DNA from: Methylomonas sp. AM2-LC
Lineage (GTDB): Bacteria; Pseudomonadota; Gammaproteobacteria; Methylococcales; Methylomonadaceae
NCBI RefSeq assembly: GCF_039904985.1
Contig: NZ_CP157005.1
Coordinates: forward strand, 1,054,001 to 1,118,000
DNA length: 64,000 nt
Direction: 5' to 3'
Numbering within the stretch: the first letter of the stretch is position 1; every line of letters begins with the position of its first letter. The notes below the pieces were generated by a model, which was not told the origin of the DNA, did not search any database, and saw only the letters and a program-made list of their open reading frames with translations. Shown here piece after piece: positions 18,323 through 27,018 of the stretch. The translations under genes and the position numbers were made by a program.

Positions 18323-20926
18323 TCAAAGTTTCTTAGTCATTTCGATAAACTCATGTAACTGGAGTTTAAATTCTTCTAGCGTAGGGAAATTTTGAAGCGG
18401 ATAATCAACAAAAGCACCATCACTCTTAATCAGTATAAGCTCGCAACCACACAGGCGCGCTTCTTGGGCAATCATACTGAAGTCGTCATATATAAAAAGT
18501 GTTTTCACGGTACGTAGCAAGTCGGCAAGTTGTCTACGTGTTTCAGGATAACTTTTTGTGATAGCAATACAGTCTGCTGGATGCAGGCCCAAATCCTGGC
18601 CTTTGCCAACAAATACAGCGTTGACTGGCTTTTCGCAGTCGCTAGAATAGAAGAATGGCTCAATTGAGGGGACTTGCAACATGACACCGTTTGCATAGTG
18701 AGCCAATTCCTGATTGTAAGCGACTAAAACTTCACTGGGGTCATAGGTTTTTTCACCGTGTCCCAGCTTGCCGGGTACATTGAGTATATAGCGGATTACC
18801 CGTTTAGCATTCAGTAAGTTACCCGGTACCACTTCAGGATAAATGACAATATCGTTGGCAAATTGTTCAAGCGGATAGCCTTGAAACCAAGTGCAGACTA
18901 TGGCATCCAGGCCAGCAAGTACAAGCCACTTTTGCAGGTCGTACAATACGCGTATGCCTGCTGAGTTATGTTGAAATGGAGGGGCCACTATTACATATCG
19001 GCGATCTTTGATGTTGAGGTCTAGTGGGGACTTGATATAGCTAAGATCGACATCAATAACATTGCTTTGTTTAGGGGCGCTGGGTAATTGCTCAATCACC
19101 TGAGTACATAATGCCTCAAAATCACGCACAAAACTGGGACTGTCAAATAATTTGCAGCTCAAGCGGTTTTCAACCAGTTGTTGCTTCATGATTTCAATGC
19201 GCTGAGGCTGTAATGCCAATTCTACCGCTTTATCTTCATAATCTTTTAAGTCGTACGTGATTAACTCTGGTAATTTAACTGCTTGTAGCAAACTTCCTGC
19301 CATGCGAGATGCAAATGTGCGTCCAGCTCTTGTTAATACCGGCAAACCTGCCCACAGTGCATCACTGGCCGTGGTGCCTGCGCCAAACGGAAATGTATCA
19401 AGAAACAGATCGGCAACCTGGAAACGGGCAAGATATTCGGAGGGGGCGACACGTTCGGCGAAGTGAATGCGTTTGGAGTCTATACCCTGTTCAAGAGCAT
19501 ACTTAATTAGGTTTTCTCTGACAGTGTCATTATCGGCTACCAGCCATAGAATACTATTGGGTACGCGCTTCAGGATACGTAGCCAAGCTTCAAAAACTTC
19601 AGGCGTAAGCTTGTAGGTGTTGTTGAATGAGCAAAAGACGAAACTATCTTCAGGAAGTTGACAACTTTCTCTACTAGGGCAGGGGCCAATGATACGCTGA
19701 CGATCATTAATTTGGAACGTGTGTGGCATATGGAGTGGCTTTTCTGTAAAGAAAGGCTCCAGTTCCGGTGGTAACACGAAAGGATCGGATAGAACGTAAT
19801 CGATCTCGGGTTGTGCTGTGGTGCCAGGAAATCCTAGCCAAGTAATTTGTACAGGCGCTGGACGATAGGCCAAAATGTTATGGCGAGTGCCAAGGGTTAG
19901 GCCATTCAAGTCAACTAAAATGTCAATTTCATGTGAACGAATGAGCTGCGCAGCCGCTTCGTCACTGAGTGTGCCAATTTTTATATGTTGATCCATACCG
20001 CTGATTACACGAGCGCGTAATGGTGAGCCATCTTCATGACTCCAGCAGAAACCAAAAACTTCAAATTTAGTACGATCATGGAGACCGTAAAGTTCTGCCG
20101 TTAGTATCGATACAGCATGCGAACAAAAATCAGAGGATAGATAGCCAATGCGTAGACGTTTATGACCATAGGATTGTTTGGATGATAGATAGCGGACACC
20201 CTTAAGTACTTTTTGCTCTACATAGCGGCTTGCGGTTTCAAGTTGCAATTTGGGATCATCAAAGGCACTTAACATAGCTAATGCCGAGGTGCCAGCAATT
20301 AAGTTTTCAGTTGGGATATTAAAAGTATTGCTAAAGACTGGCCATTTACAGAGTTTTTGGCGCAAATGTATCCAGTGTGTAATGACATTGGGTTGGTCTG
20401 GGTTTTGTTTTAGACTCTCTGTCAGCATGGCTTCTGCTTCAGGTAGTTGCTTTTGTACTTCTAAAAGCCGCCCTAAATTATTCAGTGCCTGGATGTAGAA
20501 TATCAAGTCTGATGGTACATTCTGGTCGATAATAGTCAATACATTACGCCACAAATCAAGGGCTTCTTCGGGTCTCCCTAAGCGTTCCAGCAATGTGCCC
20601 AGATTTAAATTACCTTCAATGAAAGTAGGTTTTTGAGAGATTGCTGCTCGGTACGCAAGTTCGGCACCGTTATCATCGTTGCAGTTTGATAAAAGCACCG
20701 CTAGATTAAATTGTGCAATATAGGAGACTGGTGAGTCGGTGTGCTCAATCCAGAGTCTGTATAGTTGGATCGCTAAAGTAAAATGTTTAGCTTCTCCGAG
20801 TTGTTGAGCTGCATTGATAAGATCGATAAGCGATAATTTACCTTGGCTAGCTTGAGCATAGGCTTGCTCTACTACTTGAAAGAGTGTTTGCGGTGCTGTG
20901 GAAATGGATGGATTTGTATGTGACAT
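18323..20926 (-). CDS. TPR / O-GlcNAc transferase-type (GT41, SPINDLY-like) glycosyltransferase with extra C-terminal domain
   Basis: An 867-residue protein. Residues about 50-200 are tetratricopeptide repeats. Residues about 255-610 match GT41: LRIGYLSSDFCSHAVS with the conserved His, ITWLGFPGTTAQPEIDY, FCSFNNTYKLTPEVFEAW with the UDP-contacting Lys, and DTFPFGAGTTASDALWAG. These enzymes attach a sugar to Ser/Thr of proteins in the cytosol. Residues about 640-867 form an added domain (DRRYVIVAPPFQHNSAGIR...) that looks like a glycosyltransferase-B half, related to small rhamnan/glycan synthesis proteins; it is less certain. It is the first gene of the minus-strand operon. In other bacteria such TPR-GT41 enzymes modify flagellins and large adhesins, so both the giant Thr-rich protein and the flagellins here are plausible targets. 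Confidence 0.85.
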   Translation of the reverse strand: MSHTNPSISTAPQTLFQVVEQAYAQASQGKLSLIDLINAAQQLGEAKHFTLAIQLYRLWIEHTDSPVSYIAQFNLAVLLSNCNDDNGAELAYRAAISQKPTFIEGNLNLGTLLERLGRPEEALDLWRNVLTIIDQNVPSDLIFYIQALNNLGRLLEVQKQLPEAEAMLTESLKQNPDQPNVITHWIHLRQKLCKWPVFSNTFNIPTENLIAGTSALAMLSAFDDPKLQLETASRYVEQKVLKGVRYLSSKQSYGHKRLRIGYLSSDFCSHAVSILTAELYGLHDRTKFEVFGFCWSHEDGSPLRARVISGMDQHIKIGTLSDEAAAQLIRSHEIDILVDLNGLTLGTRHNILAYRPAPVQITWLGFPGTTAQPEIDYVLSDPFVLPPELEPFFTEKPLHMPHTFQINDRQRIIGPCPSRESCQLPEDSFVFCSFNNTYKLTPEVFEAWLRILKRVPNSILWLVADNDTVRENLIKYALEQGIDSKRIHFAERVAPSEYLARFQVADLFLDTFPFGAGTTASDALWAGLPVLTRAGRTFASRMAGSLLQAVKLPELITYDLKDYEDKAVELALQPQRIEIMKQQLVENRLSCKLFDSPSFVRDFEALCTQVIEQLPSAPKQSNVIDVDLSYIKSPLDLNIKDRRYVIVAPPFQHNSAGIRVLYDLQKWLVLAGLDAIVCTWFQGYPLEQFANDIVIYPEVVPGNLLNAKRVIRYILNVPGKLGHGEKTYDPSEVLVAYNQELAHYANGVMLQVPSIEPFFYSSDCEKPVNAVFVGKGQDLGLHPADCIAITKSYPETRRQLADLLRTVKTLFIYDDFSMIAQEARLCGCELILIKSDGAFVDYPLQNFPTLEEFKLQLHEFIEMTKKL

Positions 20927-21312
20927 TTATTGAAACGAGAGAAATGGAATTATTTGGGCGTGTGAGGCTGTTTATTGTTCGTTGAAAGCTTAGTTCAACG
21001 ATTCAAGCCATTAGTTTATTTAGTAAGCTCGCTCATCCGAAACCAAGCTATCAAAACCCATGCAAATAAAAAATTACATTTTAGTTTTTTTCGCTTAATA
21101 CCCTAAAAATATAGACCAGTTTTCTATTAATGCAAATAATATTTTAATCTCCAATTTTCAACCAAAACTTATTTCGACGCATGGTTTCAGTTACAGAATT
21201 TAGCACGATTATCAGTAAACTAGTTATCGCAGGGGAGCTAGATAAAATAAATCTGCTAATCTTATAGCTTAGAAATACTTAAGTTTTATTACCCGCAAAG
21301 TATCGGCACGAG
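20927..21312. other. 386-bp divergent promoter region
   Basis: It separates the minus-strand glycosyltransferase operon from the plus-strand legionaminic acid operon, so it must hold both promoters. The sequence is AT-rich; I cannot fix -35/-10 pairs with confidence. The only clear structure is the inverted repeat at 20980-21000. No reading frame or RNA gene is evident. Confidence 0.6.
20980..21000. repeat. Perfect inverted repeat upstream of the GT41 operon
   Basis: Arms cgttgaa (20980-20986) and ttcaacg (20994-21000) are separated by 7 bases, 54 bp upstream of the GT41 start codon. It could be an operator or a leader hairpin; nothing else supports either choice. Confidence 0.4.
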
Positions 21313-22017
21313 ATGAAAATAGAAACACTGATCTTGATTCCTGCCCGTAGTGGCTCAAAGGGCATTCCAGATAAAAATATTAAGCTTTTGGGGGGGAAGC
21401 CTTTGATAGCCTGGACGGCCGAAATTTTATCAAAAGCCAATTTGAAAGCCAGCTTGGCAATTTTATCCACCGATTCTGAAAAGTATGCAAAGTTAGGGCG
21501 AGATTTAGGTTTGCTTACTCCCTTTATTCGGCCTGCTGAGTATGCAGCGGATGATAGCTCCGCAGTTAGCGTTGTATTGAATGCTTTGCAATGGTTTGAA
21601 ACAGAATACGGCTATATTCCTGAGCAACTGCTTTGGTTACAGCCTACTTCGCCGTTCCGTTCTGCTGAAATGATCCTGAAGGCTTTTACACTGTTAACTA
21701 AGCAACAGGCAGATGCTGTAGTTGCCTGCAAAGAAATTCACCGAAATTTAAGTACATTGTTTTATCAGGAAAATGGACATTTGAGCGCACTGAGTAAAAA
21801 CACACCTATCCAAACGACACGCCAACAAATAAAACCTTTGTTGACACCCAATGGTGCATTATATTTATGTAATACGGCAGCATTTTTGAAAAACAAATCG
21901 TTTTATCCTGACCAAACTATTCCATTGATTATGAATACCGTGATGAGTCTGGATATTGATAGTGAAGAGGATTGGCTGTTAGCCGAGGCATATATTAAAC
22001 AAGGTCTAGTGAAATGA
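21313..22017 (+). CDS. legF: CMP-legionaminic acid synthetase (acylneuraminate cytidylyltransferase family)
   Basis: A 234-residue cytidylyltransferase that would activate a nine-carbon sugar with CTP. Motif 1 is LIPARSGSKGIPDKNIKLL (residues 7-25), followed by LQPTSPFRSAEMI (family motif QPTSPLR) and MSLDIDSEEDW near the end, as in NeuA/PseF/LegF. The family alone does not separate sialic, pseudaminic and legionaminic acid, but the following legB-legC-legG-legI-legH-ptmE genes point to legionaminic acid. It is the first gene of the operon and overlaps legB by 4 bp (ATGA). Confidence 0.88.
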   Translation: MKIETLILIPARSGSKGIPDKNIKLLGGKPLIAWTAEILSKANLKASLAILSTDSEKYAKLGRDLGLLTPFIRPAEYAADDSSAVSVVLNALQWFETEYGYIPEQLLWLQPTSPFRSAEMILKAFTLLTKQQADAVVACKEIHRNLSTLFYQENGHLSALSKNTPIQTTRQQIKPLLTPNGALYLCNTAAFLKNKSFYPDQTIPLIMNTVMSLDIDSEEDWLLAEAYIKQGLVK

Positions 22018-22994
22018 ATACGGTATTAGTGACTGGCGCCGATGGATTTATTGGTTCGCATTTAGTCGAAATGTTAGTCGCACAAGGTTTTAATGTCAGG
22101 GCTCTAGCTCAGTATAATTCTTTCAATTCTTGGGGATGGCTGGAAGATATAAGCTGTAAGAATGATATTGAAGTGATTTGTGGCGATATTCGTGATCCGC
22201 AATTTTGTCAAACACTCTGTCGGAATGTCAGTACTGTTTTTCATCTGGCGGCACTAATTGCCATACCTTATTCTTATCTGGCACCGGATAGTTATATTGA
22301 TACCAATATAAAAGGAACTTTAAATATTTGTCAGGCTGCCAGAAACAATGGTGTGCAGCGGTTGATTCATACTTCAACCAGCGAAGTCTATGGTACAGCG
22401 CGTTATGTGCCCATTGATGAACAGCATCCTTTACAGCCCCAGTCGCCGTATAGTGCTTCAAAAATTGGTGCTGATGCCATGGCTTTAAGCTTTTATCATG
22501 CTTTTGATTTAGCTGTGACAATTGCCAGGCCTTTTAATACCTATGGCCCTAGGCAGTCTGCGAGAGCTGTTATTCCCACTATTATCACTCAGATTGCAAA
22601 CGGCAAAAAACAAATACAATTGGGCGATGTTTCACCAACACGCGATTTTAATTATGTAGAAGATACTTGTAGAGGATTTATGGCTTTGGCTGCTTCAGAT
22701 CTTACCATCGGAGAAACGGTCAATATTGGTTCAAATAGTGAAATTTCGGTGGGTGATACCCTGCAACTTATTAAAATCATTATGGGTAGCGACGTAGAGT
22801 TTTTGCTGGATGAACAGCGATTACGACCGGAAAAATCTGAGGTGCAACGCTTATGGTGTGATAACAGCAAGATTGCCCGTCTGACTGGCTTTATGCCACA
22901 AGTAGGTTTAGAACAAGGGTTACGTCAAACGGTGGCTTGGTTTTCTAATCAACAACACCTAAAAAAATATAAAGCGGACATTTACAATGTTTGA
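22014..22994 (+). CDS. legB: Sugar-nucleotide 4,6-dehydratase (LegB type)
   Basis: A 326-residue extended SDR. The Rossmann motif GADGFIGSH lies at residues 8-16. The catalytic set is seen in HTSTSEVYGTA (Thr-Ser-Glu typical of 4,6-dehydratases) and SPYSASKIGAD (YxxxK). NTYGPRQSARAVIPT matches the substrate-binding loop of this family. In the Campylobacter pathway LegB converts GDP-GlcNAc to the 4-keto-6-deoxy sugar. It overlaps legF upstream and legC downstream (8 bp), so translation is probably coupled. Confidence 0.88.
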   Translation: MNTVLVTGADGFIGSHLVEMLVAQGFNVRALAQYNSFNSWGWLEDISCKNDIEVICGDIRDPQFCQTLCRNVSTVFHLAALIAIPYSYLAPDSYIDTNIKGTLNICQAARNNGVQRLIHTSTSEVYGTARYVPIDEQHPLQPQSPYSASKIGADAMALSFYHAFDLAVTIARPFNTYGPRQSARAVIPTIITQIANGKKQIQLGDVSPTRDFNYVEDTCRGFMALAASDLTIGETVNIGSNSEISVGDTLQLIKIIMGSDVEFLLDEQRLRPEKSEVQRLWCDNSKIARLTGFMPQVGLEQGLRQTVAWFSNQQHLKKYKADIYNV

Positions 22995-24126
22995 TAGTTT
23001 TATTCAATTGGTGAGAGAAATCTATCACACAGAAGAGTTTATTCCACTACATGAGCCACGTTTTGTCGGGAATGAAAAACAATATTTATTAGATGTGGTT
23101 GATAGTACTTATGTATCGAGTGTGGGTCCTTATGTAGATCAATTTGAAGCTAAAATTGCTGAATATTGTGGTGTTAAAAGGGCAGTAGCAACAGTAAATG
23201 GAACAGCTGCTCTACATATGGCCTTATTGTTGGCAGGAGTAAAACCAGGAGAGCAAGTTATTACTCAAGCGGTAAGCTTTGTGGCAACTGCAAACGCTAT
23301 TACTTATTGTGGTGCCGAGCCAGTCTTTGTTGATGTAGAGTGTAATCGTTTAGGTTTGTCACCACTGGCACTGGGCGAATTTTTAGCTGAGTTTGCTGAG
23401 TTTCGGGATGGCGCGGTCTGGAATAAACTAAATGGCAAGCGTATTGCTGCTTGTCTGCCGATGCATACTTTTGGGCATCCGTGCGATATCGAAGCTATTT
23501 TGCAGATCTGTGATCTGTATCAATTACCCGTCATTGAAGATGCTGCTGAAGCCTTGGGTAGCACCTGGCATGGAAAGCATTGCGGTAGCTTTGGACTGTT
23601 GGGGGCGTTAAGTTTTAATGGTAATAAAATTATTACCACAGGGGGCGGGGGCATGATTTTAACGAATGACGAAAAACTAGCTCAACAGGCAAAACATCTA
23701 ACCACCACAGCTAAAATAGCGCATCCTTGGCAATTTATACATGATCAGTTGGGGTTTAATTATCGCTTGCCAAACTTGAATGCCGCGTTAGGTTTGGCTC
23801 AGCTTGAGCAATTGCCGGCATTTCTTGAAAATAAACGGGCCTTGGCACAACGTTATATAAATTGGGCGAGACAGAAACATGTAGAGATACTTGTCGAGCC
23901 TTTCGGTGCGCATTCAAATTATTGGCTGAATGCTTTACTATTTAAAGATAAAGTTGAATGTGATCTGTTTCTGGGTGCAAGTAATCATAATGGAATAATG
24001 ACCAGACCCTTATGGGAGCTTCTATGCAACTTACCCATGTATAAACACTGTCAGACAGATGGCTTACAAAATTCGCATGCCGTGGTTGCGCGGCTAGTCA
24101 ATATTCCCAGTAGTGTAGTGCAATGA
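22987..24126 (+). CDS. legC: PLP-dependent sugar aminotransferase (LegC)
   Basis: A 379-residue DegT/DnrJ/EryC1-family protein. The PLP-binding segment VIEDAAEALGSTWHG and the lysine in SFNGNKIITTGGGG (Lys214) are intact, and NYRLPNLNAALGLAQLEQL is the usual dimer/substrate segment. It would transfer an amino group to C-4 of the 4-keto-6-deoxy sugar made by LegB. An N-terminal extension with FIPLHEPRFVGNEKQYLLD is typical of LegC/PseC-type enzymes of this branch. It overlaps the next gene by ATGA. Confidence 0.88.
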   Translation: MFDSFIQLVREIYHTEEFIPLHEPRFVGNEKQYLLDVVDSTYVSSVGPYVDQFEAKIAEYCGVKRAVATVNGTAALHMALLLAGVKPGEQVITQAVSFVATANAITYCGAEPVFVDVECNRLGLSPLALGEFLAEFAEFRDGAVWNKLNGKRIAACLPMHTFGHPCDIEAILQICDLYQLPVIEDAAEALGSTWHGKHCGSFGLLGALSFNGNKIITTGGGGMILTNDEKLAQQAKHLTTTAKIAHPWQFIHDQLGFNYRLPNLNAALGLAQLEQLPAFLENKRALAQRYINWARQKHVEILVEPFGAHSNYWLNALLFKDKVECDLFLGASNHNGIMTRPLWELLCNLPMYKHCQTDGLQNSHAVVARLVNIPSSVVQ

Positions 24127-25295
24127 AAATGGCTAGAAAAATCTGTGTGGTGACTGGGTCACGTGCGGAATATGGCTTGTTGCATTGGTTACTCAAAGCT
24201 ATACAAGCAGACACTGAATTGCAATTGCAATTGTTGGTTACGGGTATGCACTTGTCATCAGAGTTTGGATTGACTTGGCAGCAGATTGTAGCGGATGGCT
24301 TTGAGATTGATCATAAAGTGGAAATGCTGCTGTCTTCGGATAGTGTAGTGGGTATCTGTAAATCTATGGGGGTTGGCCTCATAGGTGTTGCGGATGCTTT
24401 GCAAGATTTACAACCCGATATACTGGTAGTGCTTGGAGATCGTTTTGAGATATTAGTTGCTGCTCAGGCAGCGATGATACAGCGGATTCCTATTGCACAT
24501 ATTCATGGTGGCGAATTGACAGAAGGTGCGGTAGACGATTCGATCAGACATGCGATCAGTAAAATGTCGCATCTACATTTTACGTCCACAGAAGGTTATA
24601 AACGTCGTGTCATACAGCTAGGAGAGCAACCTCATCGGGTTTTTAATGTTGGCGCTCCAGGACTGGATAATATTTATAGGCAACCTTTACTTAACCGGTT
24701 AGAGTTGGAAAATGCGTTAGGTTTTAGCTTCGCTAAACATAATCTGTTGGTGACTTTTCATCCGGTTACTTTAGAAAATAACTCAAGCGTCGAGCAGTTT
24801 ACCCAGTTATTGCAAGCATTGGATAGCTTTCAAGATGTACACATTATTTTTACCCATGCAAATGCTGATGCCGATGGACGAAGTATGTCCGTTATGATTG
24901 AAAATTATCAGAAAGCAAACCCACTTCGGGTTGCTAGTTTTGTTTCATTAGGTTCACTCAAGTATTTGTCTGTATTGAAGCAAGTAAATGCTGTGGTGGG
25001 TAATTCCTCCAGTGGTTTATTGGAGGCCCCGGCCTGCGGTGTGGCAACGGTAAATATTGGTGACCGTCAACGGGGACGAATTGCTGGAGCAAGTGTCATA
25101 CATTGTCTGCCAATTGCGGAAGAAATTAGAGCGGCAATTCATACCGCTTTATCAGATGAGTTTTTAAAGCGTCTAAACTGTGTTGAAAACCCTTATGGAC
25201 AAGGTGGCGCTTCAGAAAAAATTAAAGACATACTAAAACAAGTGTCTTTGCAAGACATACTAAAGAAGCATTTTTACGATGTTTCTACTACTTAA
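24123..25295 (+). CDS. legG: Hydrolysing NDP-sugar 2-epimerase (LegG/NeuC family)
   Basis: A 390-residue GT-B-like epimerase that removes the nucleotide and inverts C-2 to release 2,4-diacetamido-2,4,6-trideoxymannose. Diagnostic segments are TGSRAEYGLLHWLL at the N-terminus, VLGDRFEILVAAQAA, HIHGGELTEGAVDDSIRHA and VGNSSSGLLEAPACG. Length and motifs agree with NeuC/LegG. It overlaps legC by 4 bp, and legI follows after 9 bp. Confidence 0.9.
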   Translation: MKMARKICVVTGSRAEYGLLHWLLKAIQADTELQLQLLVTGMHLSSEFGLTWQQIVADGFEIDHKVEMLLSSDSVVGICKSMGVGLIGVADALQDLQPDILVVLGDRFEILVAAQAAMIQRIPIAHIHGGELTEGAVDDSIRHAISKMSHLHFTSTEGYKRRVIQLGEQPHRVFNVGAPGLDNIYRQPLLNRLELENALGFSFAKHNLLVTFHPVTLENNSSVEQFTQLLQALDSFQDVHIIFTHANADADGRSMSVMIENYQKANPLRVASFVSLGSLKYLSVLKQVNAVVGNSSSGLLEAPACGVATVNIGDRQRGRIAGASVIHCLPIAEEIRAAIHTALSDEFLKRLNCVENPYGQGGASEKIKDILKQVSLQDILKKHFYDVSTT

Positions 25296-25304
25296 GGTGT
25301 TCAA

Positions 25305-26372
25305 ATGAGTGTTTTTATTATTGCCGAAGCTGGGGTTAATCATAACGGTAGTCTGGAGACTGCAATGCAACTGGTCGATGTTGCAGTGGCTGCAGGAGCT
25401 GATGCCATTAAGTTTCAAACGTTTAAGGCTGATAAATTGGTCACACGTACTGCAGCAAAAGCGGATTATCAAAAACTCAACAGTGTTACCGATGAAAGTC
25501 AGCTGGTAATGTTGCAACGTTTGGAATTGAAATATGAATTCCACTTTCAGTTACGTGATTATTGTAGGTCTAAAGGTATTTTATTTTTATCTACTGCGTT
25601 TGATTTCGAAAGTTTACGTTTTCTAGTCGACGAAGTGGGTGTCGAACAATTAAAAATTCCATCGGGTGAGATTACTAATGGCCCATTTTTATTGGCGCAT
25701 GCTCAAACCGGAAAAAATATTATTGTGTCTACTGGTATGGCAAATCTGTCCGAAATTGAAGCTGCACTGGGTGTGTTGGCGTTTGGTTATCTGAAAGAAG
25801 ACAGGCCTTCCATAACTGCTTTTCAGGCGGCATTTAGTTCGGATGCTGGACAAAGTGTTTTAAAAAATAAAGTGACGCTGCTGCACTGTACTAGTGAATA
25901 TCCTACGCCCTTGGCACATGTTAATTTACGAGCGATGGATGTTTTGCAGCAGGTTTTTGGCTTGTCGGTGGGTTATTCTGATCATACGGAAGGATTGGTG
26001 GTACCTATTGCCGCAGCAGCACGTGGTGCAAGTTTAATAGAAAAACATTTTACTTTGGATAAAAGCCAGGAAGGTCCGGATCATCGAGTCTCGTTGGAGC
26101 CGCAGGAATTAAAGCAGATGGTGGCTGGGATCCGTGCTGTCGAACAGTGTTTAGGCGTGTCGAGCAAAACGCCACAGTCAGTCGAACTTGAAAATCGAGA
26201 GGTGGCGCGTAAAAGCTTGGTAGCCGCAGAAGAAATATCTGCAGGAGAATACTTTGGAGTCAAAAATTTGGCAATAAAACGTCCTGGTACTGGATTAAGT
26301 CCAATGGAATATTGGCGTTTGCTTGGGCAAAGAAGTCAGCGTGCCTATCATGTGGATGAGATGATTGAATGA
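25305..26372 (+). CDS. legI: N,N'-diacetyllegionaminate synthase (NeuB family)
   Basis: A 355-residue protein that would condense the free mannose derivative with phosphoenolpyruvate. The TIM-barrel signature is complete: IAEAGVNHNGS at the N-terminus, AIKFQTFKADKL, LKIPSGEITNGPFL, LLHCTSEYPTP, GYSDHTEG and EKHFTLDKSQEGPDH. A C-terminal SAF (antifreeze-like) domain follows from about residue 290 (RKSLVAAEEISAGEYF). Length is normal. It overlaps legH by 4 bp. Confidence 0.92.
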   Translation: MSVFIIAEAGVNHNGSLETAMQLVDVAVAAGADAIKFQTFKADKLVTRTAAKADYQKLNSVTDESQLVMLQRLELKYEFHFQLRDYCRSKGILFLSTAFDFESLRFLVDEVGVEQLKIPSGEITNGPFLLAHAQTGKNIIVSTGMANLSEIEAALGVLAFGYLKEDRPSITAFQAAFSSDAGQSVLKNKVTLLHCTSEYPTPLAHVNLRAMDVLQQVFGLSVGYSDHTEGLVVPIAAAARGASLIEKHFTLDKSQEGPDHRVSLEPQELKQMVAGIRAVEQCLGVSSKTPQSVELENREVARKSLVAAEEISAGEYFGVKNLAIKRPGTGLSPMEYWRLLGQRSQRAYHVDEMIE

Positions 26373-27004
26373 AGCCCGTGATTATTCTGGGAAGTGGTGG
26401 GCACGCAAGAGTCATACTCAATATTTTAAGTCGTCTCGGAGTGATGGTAAAAGGTTTTGTAGATCCGCATCGACCTGTCTCCAGTATTTATATGGGAATC
26501 AGTGTGTTGGGCGACGATCAATCCGTATTAAATTGTGAGACAGATCAGGTCGAATTAGTGAATGGTATTGGCTCTTTACCAAGGGATGCCAAACTTCGAA
26601 GCACCTTATTCGACTTTTTTCAGAAACGAGGTTACACATTTAAAACTGTTATTGACCCTCTTGCATTTGTAGCGGATGACGTGCGATTAGCGGCAGGTGT
26701 GCAAGTAATGGCGGGTGTCATAATTCAGACAGGCACGATAATTGCTGAGAACTCTATTGTTAACAGTGGCGTTATCGTCGAGCATGATTGTCGCATCGGT
26801 AAACATGTACACATTGCGCCTGGCGCTGTGTTAAGTGGCGAAATATTGGTTGGTGATCATGTACACATAGGTACGGGTGCCACTGTTATTCAGGGTATAG
26901 AAATAGGTGAGGGCAGTGTGATAGGTGCTGGTAGTGTAGTGACCAGATCTGTGAGCTGTCAGCAAATAGTTTTTCCGCCACGTGCACAACACCAGGATTT
27001 GTAA
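26369..27004 (+). CDS. legH: Sugar O/N-acetyltransferase (LegH, NeuD/PglD family)
   Basis: A 211-residue protein with the Rossmann-like N-terminus VIILGSGGHARVILNIL and a C-terminal left-handed beta-helix of hexapeptide repeats (GVQVMAGVIIQTGTIIAEN, then VIVEHDCRIGKHVHIAPGA). The conserved catalytic His is in VEHDCRIG. Family members acetylate the 4-amino group of UDP- or GDP-4-amino sugars using acetyl-CoA, the step after LegC. It lies between legI and ptmE. Confidence 0.85.
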   Translation: MKPVIILGSGGHARVILNILSRLGVMVKGFVDPHRPVSSIYMGISVLGDDQSVLNCETDQVELVNGIGSLPRDAKLRSTLFDFFQKRGYTFKTVIDPLAFVADDVRLAAGVQVMAGVIIQTGTIIAENSIVNSGVIVEHDCRIGKHVHIAPGAVLSGEILVGDHVHIGTGATVIQGIEIGEGSVIGAGSVVTRSVSCQQIVFPPRAQHQDL

Positions 27005-27018
27005 AAAAGGCTTTAAAT

